A stretch of DNA of 64,000 nucleotides, from NCBI RefSeq assembly GCF_006517175.1, contig NZ_CP041186.1:1701001-1765000 (forward strand), written 5' to 3'. This stretch comes from Persicimonas caeni. Lineage in GTDB: Bacteria; Myxococcota_A; Bradymonadia; Bradymonadales; Bradymonadaceae. Positions 17,943 through 26,423 of this stretch are shown one piece after another (positions within the stretch are counted from its first letter, which is position 1; each line of letters starts with the position of its first letter). Under the pieces are notes generated by a model. It worked only from the letters and a program-made list of their open reading frames with translations, was not told the DNA's origin and did no database searches. The position numbers and the translations under genes were made by a program.

Positions 17943-19373
17943 ATGAATCTACTAAACAAACCGACCGCAACGCGGAGATTATTCGCCCTGATTGGTTTTC
18001 TCGCACTCCTCGCGGTGCCCGGCGCGGCGTTCGCTGCCGACGGCCAATCTCAAGCGCTGACCAGCGACGACGTGCTGTTTTACGTCAATAATACTTGGAT
18101 GCTGGTGGCGACCATCCTGGTCTTCATTATGCACATGGGATTCTCGGCACTCGAGTCGGGATTTACCCGCGCCAAGAATACTGTGAATATCCTCTTCAAG
18201 AATGTCGGCATTTTGGCCATTGGCATTCTGACGTACGCGCTTGTTGGATTCAGCCTGATGTATCCGGGCGCGGAGGCCGCCGGCGGCGTCTTCGGGTTTG
18301 CAGGCTTTGGCGTCGATCCGGGCGCCGAGGGGCTCACAGCAGCCTACAACCCGGGTTACACCTACTGGACCGACTTCATCTTCCAGGCCATGTTCGCCGC
18401 CACCGCGGCCACGATCGTGTCCGGCGCAGTCGCCGAGCGTATCAAACTCAAGCCGTTTTTGCTCTTCTCGGCGCTCTACGTGGCGGTGGTCTACCCCATC
18501 GTGGGTATGTGGCACTGGGGAGGCGGCTGGCTCGCCGAGCTCGGCTTCTACGACTTCGCCGGCTCGACCATCGTACACTCGGTGGGCGGCTGGGCGGCCG
18601 TGGCCGGCGTGATGGTCCTCGGCCCCCGCCTGGGCAAGTACACCGACGACAAGATCAACGATATCAAGGGGCATAACCTGCCATTGGCCGCGCTGGGGGT
18701 CTTTCTGCTGTGGTTTGGCTGGTTTGGATTCAACGGTGGCTCAGTGCTCTCGGCCGACCCGGCGGCGGTCTCCACAGTCTTCGTGACCACAAGCTTCGCC
18801 GCGGCGGCAGGCATCGCCGGCGCGATGGTGACCTCCTGGATCGTGCAGGACAAGCCCGACTTGGGCATGGTGCTAAACGGCGCGCTCGCCGGGCTGGTGG
18901 GCATCACCGCCGGCGCCGACGTCATCAGCGCCTTCGACTCGATCATCGTCGGCGGCGTCAGCGGCGTCATGGTCGTCCTGGCGGTGCTGGGCATCGACCG
19001 CATCAAGCTCGACGACCCGGTGGGCGCCATCGCCGTCCACCTCGTGTGCGGCATCTGGGGCACGCTGGCCGTCGGCATCTTCGCCCCCGGCCAAGCCTTC
19101 TTGCCCCAGCTCATCGGCGTGGCCGCCACCGCCGCCTTCTGCTTTAGCACCAGCTTCGCCCTCTTTACGGCCATCAAAGCGGTGATGGGCCTTCGGGTCG
19201 ACGAACAAGAAGAGCTCGAGGGGCTCGACATCGGCGAGCACGGCATGGAGGCCTACGCCGGCTTCCAGTTCGAGCCGCAGCCCGCCCTCGAGGTGCCGCG
19301 CCGGCCGGTGCACGAGCCGCAGCCCGCGCTGGCGCCGCTCGGCACCACCGCACAGGCCCCGGCAGGCGAATAA
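17943..19373 (+). CDS. amtB: Ammonium transporter Amt
   Basis: 476 residues. The ATG at 17943 opens a signal peptide cleaved after AAFA, as in many Amt proteins; an upstream in-frame ATG lies inside the promoter. About eleven membrane helices follow, with the family landmarks NTWMLVATILVFIMHMGFS, MWHWGGGWLA and a conserved pore His region (SVGGWAAVAGVMVLGPR). The C-terminal tail contains GLDIGEHGMEAY, which contacts the P-II protein in this family, then a Pro-rich extension of about 40 residues. It moves ammonium across the inner membrane. No glnK lies next to it, which is unusual. Expression is predicted to depend on sigma-54. Confidence 0.97.
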   Translation: MNLLNKPTATRRLFALIGFLALLAVPGAAFAADGQSQALTSDDVLFYVNNTWMLVATILVFIMHMGFSALESGFTRAKNTVNILFKNVGILAIGILTYALVGFSLMYPGAEAAGGVFGFAGFGVDPGAEGLTAAYNPGYTYWTDFIFQAMFAATAATIVSGAVAERIKLKPFLLFSALYVAVVYPIVGMWHWGGGWLAELGFYDFAGSTIVHSVGGWAAVAGVMVLGPRLGKYTDDKINDIKGHNLPLAALGVFLLWFGWFGFNGGSVLSADPAAVSTVFVTTSFAAAAGIAGAMVTSWIVQDKPDLGMVLNGALAGLVGITAGADVISAFDSIIVGGVSGVMVVLAVLGIDRIKLDDPVGAIAVHLVCGIWGTLAVGIFAPGQAFLPQLIGVAATAAFCFSTSFALFTAIKAVMGLRVDEQEELEGLDIGEHGMEAYAGFQFEPQPALEVPRRPVHEPQPALAPLGTTAQAPAGE

Positions 19374-19380
19374 AGACCCC

Positions 19381-19544
19381 TTCGGAGGCAGACCAGGAAG
19401 GTCTGGAACCAGCGCTGCAAGCGCGGGCTCCGAAATCAGGATCCCGGTGAGATTCCGGGTACACAAGCGCCGGCTGACGTGACGGGGAAAACCTTGGTTG
19501 GTTCGTACAAGAACCGCAGGGGTCAAGTCAGCCGGCGCTTTTTT
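19381..19544 (+). ncRNA. Structured RNA candidate / complex terminator downstream of amtB
   Basis: Nearly every base can pair. An outer stem TTCGGAG / CTCCGAA (19381-19387, 19428-19434) encloses hairpins CAGACC-AGGAA-GGTCTG (19389-19405) and GCGC-TGCAA-GCGC (19412-19424), forming a three-way junction. Next comes CCCGG-TGAGATT-CCGGG (19443-19459). A 14-bp perfect stem (19465-19478 with 19527-19540) encloses the hairpin GGTTC-GTACAA-GAACC (19500-19515) and is followed by a run of T. It could be a 3'-UTR-derived RNA or riboswitch-like element. It resembles no class I can name; the short CGGTGAGATTCCGG stretch recalls a piece of the cobalamin riboswitch, but the rest does not fit. Confidence 0.5.
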
Positions 19545-19764
19545 GCGTCTAATTACAAGGACGTAAGACGCGTGGCTTTTGAGAAGCGTCTGGCGTGACG
19601 AACCTCCACGACAGTTGCAACCGTTCTTGGCTCTTGGTTCTTGGTAACGACGTCGAGACATCGACCAAGAACCAAGACCTAACCACCAAGAACACGTGCA
19701 TACTTGCCAGGCGATTCAACAGCCATGGAGCGACTCTTAAGATACAAGCGTCACGTGCCTGTGC
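19545..19764. repeat. Gap with a 14-bp inverted repeat (TCTTGGTTCTTGGT)
   Basis: The arms at 19632-19645 and 19664-19677 are perfect complements separated by 18 bases; extra copies of the CCAAGAAC/GTTCTTGG core flank them (19623-19630, 19686-19694). A second weaker inverted repeat AGACGC / GCGTCT lies near 19566-19591. There is no gene. Confidence 0.7.
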
Positions 19765-20211
19765 TTAGGCAGGATACCGTCTTTGGATGAAGTCTACAAA
19801 GTACTGCACGGTCACGTCGCGGTCGTGGGCGATTTCGCGCGCGCAGTCACCGATCGAGATCAACCCCTGAACACTGCCATCGCGCACGACCGGCAGGTGT
19901 CGGCAACGCTTCTCGGTCATCAAAAAGAGACACTGGCGCATGTTGAACCCGGCCTCGATGACCACGACCTGCTTGGTCATGATTTCGTAGACGAAGGTGG
20001 TCTTCGACGAACGACCCTCCAACGCGACCTTGGTCAAGTAGTCACGCTCGGTCATGATCCCGACCATCTCGCCGCCGTCATCTGTGACGACGAGCGAGCC
20101 GATATTTAGATCGACCATCTTCTGGATGGCGTCGAACACGGTCGCCCCCTGTTCGATCGTATGGATAAACCAACCTTTTTGATTGAGTACGTCCCCGACT
20201 AAGCTGTCCAT
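19765..20211 (-). CDS. CBS-domain-pair regulatory protein
   Basis: 148 residues from the ATG at 20211, preceded by GGGAGGG; an upstream in-frame ATG lacks such a site. The whole protein is one pair of CBS domains: VFDAIQKMVDLNIGSLVVTD with GEMVGIMTERDY, and FNMRQCLFLMTEKRCRHLPVV with GLISIGDCAREI. Such stand-alone pairs bind adenine nucleotides or S-adenosylmethionine and modulate partner enzymes or channels. The partner is not evident; it is convergent with amtB across the folded intergenic region. Confidence 0.85.
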   Translation of the reverse strand: MDSLVGDVLNQKGWFIHTIEQGATVFDAIQKMVDLNIGSLVVTDDGGEMVGIMTERDYLTKVALEGRSSKTTFVYEIMTKQVVVIEAGFNMRQCLFLMTEKRCRHLPVVRDGSVQGLISIGDCAREIAHDRDVTVQYFVDFIQRRYPA

Positions 20212-20332
20212 GTAGGCCCTCCCACGGCCACTGGTAGATGAGTGTCGCATGTTCGCGTACTTCATCTCCCCCGCGCACACGCACAGCGTTCAAAGTTAAG
20301 AACAGGTTGAAGCCGGTAAACCCTAGAAGAAG

Positions 20333-21691
20333 CTAGGGATTTGCAAGCTGCGCCCCGGAAACGGGCGAGGCAGGCTGCTTTGTCAGCTCGTCCGGCAAGG
20401 GCTCGCCGGTCAGGGATTTGAGGAAGGCGACGACATCGTCGATCTCTTGGTCGCTCAAGCCCAACGGCACAAGCATCTCTTCGCGGTGGCCCAGCTGAAC
20501 TCGCTCGTCGAGCAGCGAATAAAACCGCACCACTTCCTCGAGCGTCTCGAAGTGACCACCGTGCATGTACGGCGCGGTCAGCTCGACGTTTCGCAGCGTC
20601 GGCGTCTTGAATTGACCGTGGTCTTCGGAGGTGCGTGTCAAAAACTCGATCCACTGGCCGCGCTTGCCGTCGATCTTGTCGCTGTAGGCTCCGGTGGCGT
20701 TGAACTCGCTCTTGGAGACTTTGGTCACCCCGTCCCAGCGCCCTTCGTCTTTGTCGAGCCAATCGCGCGGGCCCAGACCGAGGTTGTGGAAGGTGCCGTC
20801 GGTAAAATTTGGCCCCGTGTGGCACTGCACGCAGTTGCCCTTGCCCAGGAACAAGTCGAGGCCACGCTTCTGCGACTCGGAGAGGGCGGCCATCTTGGCC
20901 TCGTCACCTTCGCTCAGCCCCTCGACGAAGGTGTCGAACGGAGCATCCTTGCGCACGAGCTTCGTCTGGTAGGCCGCCATCGCCTTGGTCACGTTGGTCA
21001 ACACGCGGTTGACCGCCTGACGGTCTTCGGGCGCCATCGCCTGCCAGGCTCGATCATGAGCATGCTCGGGCTCGGCGGGCACCGGGCGAGCCTCCTTGGG
21101 AAAGCGCTCGGCATCGGACATGTCGGGCAACTCGCCAAAGATCGCCTCGTAGGCGCGGCGAAGCTCGGCGTCGGCGTAGATCAAATGGGCCAGTCCGGTG
21201 CGGGTAAAGCCCATCTCCACCGGGCTCTCGAGCGGCCCGACGGCCTGCGCCCACAGGCTGTCTGTGCTCCCGTCCCAGTTGTACCAATGGTGGTAAGCGG
21301 CGTTGAGCAGGCTCGGCGGATGGCGCGGGGTGCCCGCGATGCCGTGGCCCAACGTGGCGGCGACGCTAAACCCGTGGTCGGGCTCGTGACAGCTCGCGCA
21401 GCTGATCTTGTTGTTTTGAGACAGACGCGTATCGAAGAAGAGGAACTGCCCGAGGGTCGCCGCGCGCTCGTCGCCGACCACCGCGTTGGTCTCGTCGACC
21501 GGCGGCTCGCCCAGCGGTGAGAGGCGTTCGATGAGCTTCTTCTCACGCTCGGAGAAGACACCCACGACAGAGTCGGCCGAAGCGCTCGAGGCAGATCGTT
21601 CGGCCTCGGGCGCTTTGTCACACGCCACACTCGAGCTGAGCGCAGCCGCCACGCCGACGATCCCCAGATATGTTGCTACTCGCGACAGCAT
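20333..21691 (-). CDS. Di-haem cytochrome c peroxidase family lipoprotein
   Basis: 452 residues. A lipoprotein signal peptide ends SVAC. Two haem-binding motifs are present: CASCH (about residue 98) in the electron-donor half and CVQCH (about 288) in the peroxidase half, within the usual CcpA/MauG framework (LGQFLFFDTRLSQNNKISC; FKTPTLRNVELTAPYMHGG). The enzyme would reduce hydrogen peroxide in the periplasm using cytochrome c electrons, or carry out a MauG-like oxidation. Its ATG overlaps the end of the upstream YtkA-like gene by 16 bases, so the two are probably translated together. Confidence 0.92.
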   Translation of the reverse strand: MLSRVATYLGIVGVAAALSSSVACDKAPEAERSASSASADSVVGVFSEREKKLIERLSPLGEPPVDETNAVVGDERAATLGQFLFFDTRLSQNNKISCASCHEPDHGFSVAATLGHGIAGTPRHPPSLLNAAYHHWYNWDGSTDSLWAQAVGPLESPVEMGFTRTGLAHLIYADAELRRAYEAIFGELPDMSDAERFPKEARPVPAEPEHAHDRAWQAMAPEDRQAVNRVLTNVTKAMAAYQTKLVRKDAPFDTFVEGLSEGDEAKMAALSESQKRGLDLFLGKGNCVQCHTGPNFTDGTFHNLGLGPRDWLDKDEGRWDGVTKVSKSEFNATGAYSDKIDGKRGQWIEFLTRTSEDHGQFKTPTLRNVELTAPYMHGGHFETLEEVVRFYSLLDERVQLGHREEMLVPLGLSDQEIDDVVAFLKSLTGEPLPDELTKQPASPVSGAQLANP

Positions 21692-22242
21692 TGGACGTCG
21701 AATTTCGCCTGGTCAATCGTGCCATCTTTGTTGAGCACCGTCTCGACGAGCCAGTACCCATGCTCACCCTCGCCCTGCATGTGGAATTTCATGCCGGTGA
21801 CGGTGAAGCTACCGTCTTCGTTCTTGGCGACCTTGGGCTCGGTCTTCATCCCGTGCTTGTGCGCGGGCATCGTCGCACGCACCTGGTCGAGCTCAACGCC
21901 TTCGACGAGCTTCTCGGCCTTCTCGGTTTCGTAGACCTTCACGTCGAGCTCGAAGAGCTCTTGGAACGGGATCGGATTGGGCTTCGGCGTGACAACCACA
22001 TAAAAGTTTCCGCCCTCGGTCTTCCCCTTCATCGTCTGATCGGCGGGGATGTCAGTCTGCGAAGCGCCCTCTTCTTGCTCTTCGGCGGGTTCGGCCTTTT
22101 CGTCACCTTCAGCCTCTGCGGTCTTCTCGGCAGCTTCGGTCGCCTCGTCCGCAGGCTGTTCGGCCTGCTCGGCGTCCTGCTTCTCACACGCCGTCGCCAA
22201 CGCGACGAGCAGTAGGCACAAGATGGTCAATTGCTTCTTCAT
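21676..22242 (-). CDS. YtkA-like domain lipoprotein
   Basis: 188 residues from the ATG at 22242, which opens a lipoprotein signal ending ATAC. An Ala/Glu-rich linker (about 20-70) spaces the domain from the membrane. The C-terminal ~110 residues match the YtkA-like pattern: ATMPAHKHGM, then GSFTVTGMKFHMQGEGEHGYW. The His/Met-rich strand suggests copper binding. The last residues hold two adjacent Cys (VQCCRE). It is the first gene of a two-gene unit with the di-haem peroxidase, which hints at a role in metal delivery or redox protection; this is inference. Confidence 0.8.
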   Translation of the reverse strand: MKKQLTILCLLLVALATACEKQDAEQAEQPADEATEAAEKTAEAEGDEKAEPAEEQEEGASQTDIPADQTMKGKTEGGNFYVVVTPKPNPIPFQELFELDVKVYETEKAEKLVEGVELDQVRATMPAHKHGMKTEPKVAKNEDGSFTVTGMKFHMQGEGEHGYWLVETVLNKDGTIDQAKFDVQCCRE

Positions 22243-22444
22243 AAGACGTCCTCGTCGAGGCAAAAACTGCGTGTCATCACAACAACAAGTCATCGCGCCG
22301 GATCTTTCCCGACGCCGGTGGCGCTAACATAGCAGGATGGGGGTGGGATTCAATGGAGGTGATCGGTTTTTGGCACCCCGCCACAAAGCTGGTAACATTC
22401 GCGTCACCAACACGTCACAACACTGCCACCTCGGTCCAAGCGCC

Positions 22445-25400
22445 ATGAAACCGACCCTTTCGCTCCGACCTCGCCTCCTCCTTGGCTCCGTAGCCATCGC
22501 GACTGTCGCGATGCTCACGATGGGAGCCACCTGTGGCTCCGACTCCAACGAGAATTTCCCGCTGATTGACGCAGGCGGCGACGTCAAAAGCGATATCGGT
22601 GATACGAGTCCGTCGACTCGAGTCGCGGTGCCCATCGCGCTGGACGACTACCTCGAGGACAATGAGTCGACCGATACCGTCAAGGTCTACCAGGTCGAGT
22701 CGAACGACGAACTCGCCGACGGTCCGGTCACCGAGGCGCGCGTAGGCGACTGGGTGCTCGAGAACGGCCGCGTCAAACTGTTCGTCGAGGGGACCGATCG
22801 AGCGATGAGCCCTTGCCCGTGGGGCGGCAATATCGTCGACGCCCAGTACAAACGCGACGATGGCACTTGGACCGACGACGTGACCGGCGAGATTTGTCTG
22901 ATGGTCAACGTCGGCCAGACCTTCGCGCCCGAGGAGTTCGAGGTGCTGCGTGACGGCTCCGACGGCGGGCCGGCGGTGCTGGCCGTCAGCGGCCGCCTGG
23001 AACTGCTCGACTTTCTCAACATCAGCGCGATGGCCAACGACTACGCGCCCGGTATCCTCGACCGCGTCGCCCTCGATCCCGACAAGATCGTGCCTGCCAA
23101 GTTGACCCGGTATCTGATCTTGCACCCCGGCGACACCGGCGTGCGTGTGGTGACTGCGCTTCGAAACGACGGCGAGGAGACCGCCCACATGGCCGTCGGC
23201 CACCTGATGCGAGGCGGTGCTCACGGCAATTATTTCAACCCGCTCAACAGCCTTGGCGGCTGGGGCTACCGCTCGCTGGGGGCCGATAACCTCAACGGCG
23301 ACACCCTCCCCTTTGTCGCCTACGCCGGCCCCGAAGGCGGCTACGCCTACCTGCCCAAGCCCGACCCGAACCTGCGCCCCTCCGCCGAAGCGTTGCCTCG
23401 CGGTGGCGTGCAGGTCTCCATCTCGGGCGTGACCGTGTCGCTCTTGGGCCGCGACAGCGTCCTGCAAACCCTGCTCGCCAGCGAGTCGCGCATCAAAACA
23501 CTCGAGGGGCTCTACCACCTCGAGCCCCAGGAGATCGGCATCGTCGAGCACTGGGAGTTCTTCGGTGACGACAAGCTCAACTCGATGGTCGACCCCATCT
23601 ACGATCGGCTCCAAATCGAGCGCGGCACTATCGCGGGTAGAGTCACCGACTCGACTGGTCAGCCGGTCGCGGGTGCCCTGGTCACTGCGATCGACGCCGA
23701 GGATCGCGGCATGAACCAGACGCGCACCAACGCCGACGGCGAGTACGAAATGACCGTGCCCACGGGCGCCTACACGGTGCGGGCCCGTCTCGACGGGCGA
23801 GTGAGCCGCGAAGCTCCTTCGCTGAGCATCGCCCACACCCAAAGAGGCGACGCCGATCTGGTCTTGAAGGATCCGGCACGTATCGAGGTGAACGTGCGTA
23901 CGCCCGCCGACGAGCCGACCCCGGCACGCGTGATGGTCACCTGCGTGGACACCTGCCCCGACATGCCGACCTCTCAGGAGCGCGACGTCTCCCTCGACTC
24001 GCTCCCCTCGAACGTCTCGCGGATCGTGTCGGTCGGCGTCGACGGCCAGGCGAGCATCGAGCTTCCCGCCGGCGAGTACCGCGTGGCGGTCACCCGCGGC
24101 ATGGAGTGGTCGATCTGGCCGCACAACGCCGCCGACGATGGCGGCTACCTGGTCGACCTCGCCGAGGGCGAGTCGATCGCGCTCGACGCCGAAATCGCCC
24201 GTGTGGTCGACACCTCCGGCGCAATCTCGGCCGATTTTCACGTCCACGGCGTCACCTCGCCCGACAGCATCGTGCGAAAGCACAACCGTGTGAAGAACTT
24301 CATGGGTGAGGGCGTCGACGTGCTCATCAGCACCGACCACGACTTCATCAGCGACTACGGACCCGAGATCGCCCGGCAAGGCGCCGGCCACGAGATCACC
24401 AGCGTCGTCGGAGCCGAAATCACCACCCCGCACTTGGGTCACTTCAACGCCTTCCCGCTGGTACGCGACCCCGCTCACCGCCGTGGCGGCGCGCTCGACT
24501 GGGCGCGCGGCACCGACTACGACATGACGCCCGCGGAGGTCTTCAAGTGGGTGGACGAGCAGGACGGAAACCCCGACAACGCCCAGGTCAAACAGATCAA
24601 CCACCCCGGCAGCACCATCCCGCCGCTCAAAGCCGACGTGCTGCGCGGCATCACCCTGGCCGACCCGGAGACCAAGCGCCTCGATCCCAGCCTGACGGGC
24701 TCGGGAGGACAAGACACCGGGCTGTGGTCGGACGACTTTTCGGCCATCGAGATGATGAACGGGCACAGCATGGGCCGCGTCTGGACGGTGATGCGCTGGT
24801 GGCTGTCGATGGTCAGCCGCGGCTTCTCGCCGACCGCCACCGCGGTCACCGACACCCACAAGCTCTACTCCGACCTGGGCGGAAGCCCGCGGACCTTCGT
24901 CTTCGTCGGCGACGACCACGACACCCCGCAGACCTTCGACGCCCAAGCCTTCGCCGCCGCCTCGAATAACAACCGCGCCATCGGCACCAACGGGCCCTTC
25001 TTTCGCGTCGAGCTCGAAAACTCGAGCGGTGAGACCGCCACGCTCGGCGAGACGCTGGCGGCGGACGACGGGCAAGTGACCGCCCGGATCACCATCGACG
25101 TCCCCGAGTGGATGCAGGTCGACACCATCGACGTCTACAGCAACCTGCCGGCCGACGCGATCGTCACCGCCCCCGGCGGCTCGATCGACGATCCCATCGC
25201 GCCGACCTCGTCGCACCCGTTCACCTTCGAGCAGAGCGATCTGGTCGAGGTCGCGTCGGGCGACCACACGCACAGCCACTGGACCAAAACCGTCGACATC
25301 CCGCTCGATATCTCCGCAGACGCCTACGTCGTCTTCGTGGTGCGCGGCAGCAACCACATGTATCCGGTCATCCCCAGCACCGGCGTGATGCCCTTTGCCT

Positions 25401-25582
25401 TCTCGAACCCGGTCTTCGTCGACGCCGACGGTAACGGCTACGACAACCCGCCACTCGAAGCGCTGGCCCAGACGCCGCTGGAGCCTATGATGTTGCAGAA
25501 AGCAGCGCCCGCGCCTTTCGAAGGCCAACTGACCCCCGAAGAGCTGGGCGGGTTCATCGAGAAGTATGGCCACAAGCACTGA
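22445..25582 (+). CDS. CehA/McbA-type PHP metallohydrolase, secreted, with carboxypeptidase-regulatory-like domain
   Basis: 1,045 residues from the ATG at 22445, which starts a signal peptide with lipobox-like GATC; the upstream GC-rich frame lacks a signal. The N-terminal ~390 residues form an unrecognised beta-rich region. A carboxypeptidase-regulatory-like module (about 395-465, GRVTDSTGQPVAGALV) follows. The PHP metal-binding region (about 595-790) has FHVHG, ISTDHDF, GAEITTPHLGHFN and NHPG. In CehA the PHP domain hydrolyses carbamates and phosphoesters; the substrate here is unknown. Two small Cys-rich lipoprotein genes follow closely. Confidence 0.82.
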   Translation: MKPTLSLRPRLLLGSVAIATVAMLTMGATCGSDSNENFPLIDAGGDVKSDIGDTSPSTRVAVPIALDDYLEDNESTDTVKVYQVESNDELADGPVTEARVGDWVLENGRVKLFVEGTDRAMSPCPWGGNIVDAQYKRDDGTWTDDVTGEICLMVNVGQTFAPEEFEVLRDGSDGGPAVLAVSGRLELLDFLNISAMANDYAPGILDRVALDPDKIVPAKLTRYLILHPGDTGVRVVTALRNDGEETAHMAVGHLMRGGAHGNYFNPLNSLGGWGYRSLGADNLNGDTLPFVAYAGPEGGYAYLPKPDPNLRPSAEALPRGGVQVSISGVTVSLLGRDSVLQTLLASESRIKTLEGLYHLEPQEIGIVEHWEFFGDDKLNSMVDPIYDRLQIERGTIAGRVTDSTGQPVAGALVTAIDAEDRGMNQTRTNADGEYEMTVPTGAYTVRARLDGRVSREAPSLSIAHTQRGDADLVLKDPARIEVNVRTPADEPTPARVMVTCVDTCPDMPTSQERDVSLDSLPSNVSRIVSVGVDGQASIELPAGEYRVAVTRGMEWSIWPHNAADDGGYLVDLAEGESIALDAEIARVVDTSGAISADFHVHGVTSPDSIVRKHNRVKNFMGEGVDVLISTDHDFISDYGPEIARQGAGHEITSVVGAEITTPHLGHFNAFPLVRDPAHRRGGALDWARGTDYDMTPAEVFKWVDEQDGNPDNAQVKQINHPGSTIPPLKADVLRGITLADPETKRLDPSLTGSGGQDTGLWSDDFSAIEMMNGHSMGRVWTVMRWWLSMVSRGFSPTATAVTDTHKLYSDLGGSPRTFVFVGDDHDTPQTFDAQAFAAASNNNRAIGTNGPFFRVELENSSGETATLGETLAADDGQVTARITIDVPEWMQVDTIDVYSNLPADAIVTAPGGSIDDPIAPTSSHPFTFEQSDLVEVASGDHTHSHWTKTVDIPLDISADAYVVFVVRGSNHMYPVIPSTGVMPFAFSNPVFVDADGNGYDNPPLEALAQTPLEPMMLQKAAPAPFEGQLTPEELGGFIEKYGHKH

Positions 25583-25592
25583 GGCTGACGCC

Positions 25593-25865
25593 ATGACCAG
25601 ATTGATCCCCATCGTCTCGTGCGCACTCCTTCTGTTGACCATGGGTTTGACCAGCTGCGCGAGCACCGCCGGCCAGACGGGCGCCGACGAGTACCGTTGT
25701 CCCGAAGGTCGCGAGTTGGATACGTTCTGCGCCAACCTGGTGCGCTATGCGCGCGACCCGGATACCGGCCACTGTTGCCGCTACGAATCCCAGTGTGCCG
25801 CGCCGACCGGCTGGAAGACCTTCGCGTCCCAGTCGGCCTGCGAGGGCGCCGGAGATGACGACTGA
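25593..25865 (+). CDS. Small Cys-rich lipoprotein A (Kunitz-like spacing)
   Basis: 90 residues. The ATG at 25593 begins a lipoprotein signal ending LTSC; an earlier ATG at 25566 lies inside the preceding gene. The mature part shares a pattern with the next gene: C-x7-C (CPEGRELDTFC class), then DPDTGHCCRYESQC, then PTGWKTF and a final Cys. This recalls Kunitz/BPTI inhibitors but lacks the last Cys of that fold. It starts 10 bases after the CehA-like gene and is probably cotranscribed with it. Confidence 0.75.
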   Translation: MTRLIPIVSCALLLLTMGLTSCASTAGQTGADEYRCPEGRELDTFCANLVRYARDPDTGHCCRYESQCAAPTGWKTFASQSACEGAGDDD

Positions 25866-25892
25866 TCCCTTTTGCACACCATTGGATTTGCC

Positions 25893-26288
25893 ATGATGCG
25901 ACTCTGCGCGACGTTGCTCCTGACCGCCACCCTCGCCCTGCTCTCCTTCGGCTGCGACAAGAAACCTCAAAAGCCTCAAACCGAGCAGCCTGCCGAGACG
26001 GGCACCGAACAGCCCGTGACCGACGAAGAGCAGCCCGGCAAAGAAGAACCCGGCGAGACAGCCCCGCAAGCTGACGCCGGCGCCGACGGGGAAGCCGACA
26101 CCGGCGAAACGGCCGAGTGCCCCCAGCCTCGCCAAGCGCAGGGGATGTGCGCCCAGGTCATCACATGGGCCAAGAACCCGGACACCGGCGCTTGCTGCCA
26201 ATACGCCACTCCCTGCGAAGCCCCGCAGAATTGGCAGACCTTCAATAACGAGCAAAACTGCCAGCAGGCAGGCGGACAGACTCCGTAA
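25893..26288 (+). CDS. Small Cys-rich lipoprotein B (paralogue of A)
   Basis: 131 residues from the ATG at 25893 (a second ATG follows at once); the signal ends SFGC. A Glu/Pro/Gln-rich spacer of about 55 residues holds the domain away from the membrane. The C-terminal ~50 residues repeat the pattern of lipoprotein A: CPQPRQAQGMC, NPDTGACCQYATPC, NWQTF and a closing Cys. It lies 27 bases after gene A and arose by duplication. Function is unknown; protease inhibition is a hypothesis based only on spacing. Confidence 0.75.
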   Translation: MMRLCATLLLTATLALLSFGCDKKPQKPQTEQPAETGTEQPVTDEEQPGKEEPGETAPQADAGADGEADTGETAECPQPRQAQGMCAQVITWAKNPDTGACCQYATPCEAPQNWQTFNNEQNCQQAGGQTP

Positions 26289-26365
26289 GAGCCAAACCCT
26301 CCAGGTCAGGTCTGGTCTGGTCTGAAAAAAACAACGGCAAGCCATCACTCCTGTTGGTTATTTGC

Positions 26366-26418
26366 TATAATTGCCAGATTGCCTACCATTTGGTAGAGAG
26401 AATAAAACCAAGTGGTAG
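26366..26418 (+). promoter_or_regulatory. TetR promoter -10 and two operator palindromes
   Basis: A consensus -10 TATAAT (26366-26371) is followed by CTACCATTTGGTAG (26383-26396, perfect 5-4-5 palindrome) and a second copy AAACCAAGTGGTAG (26405-26418) whose start is 22 bp away, two helical turns. Both lie between the predicted start point and the tetR ATG at 26424. No good -35 was seen. This arrangement fits negative autoregulation. Confidence 0.7.
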
Positions 26419-26423
26419 GCAGC

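Noticed and set aside
19435-19490. Cobalamin riboswitch
   Set aside because: Only a short CGGTGAGATTCCGG stretch is similar; the rest of the conserved core is absent, and the region lies downstream of a gene with no co-oriented gene after it.
24865-25128. Small antisense frames inside the PHP metallohydrolase gene
   Set aside because: No ribosome sites or recognisable product; typical of high-GC coding DNA.
22415-25735. 1,106-residue open frame on the minus strand
   Set aside because: Antisense shadow of the PHP metallohydrolase gene, which carries intact metal-binding motifs.
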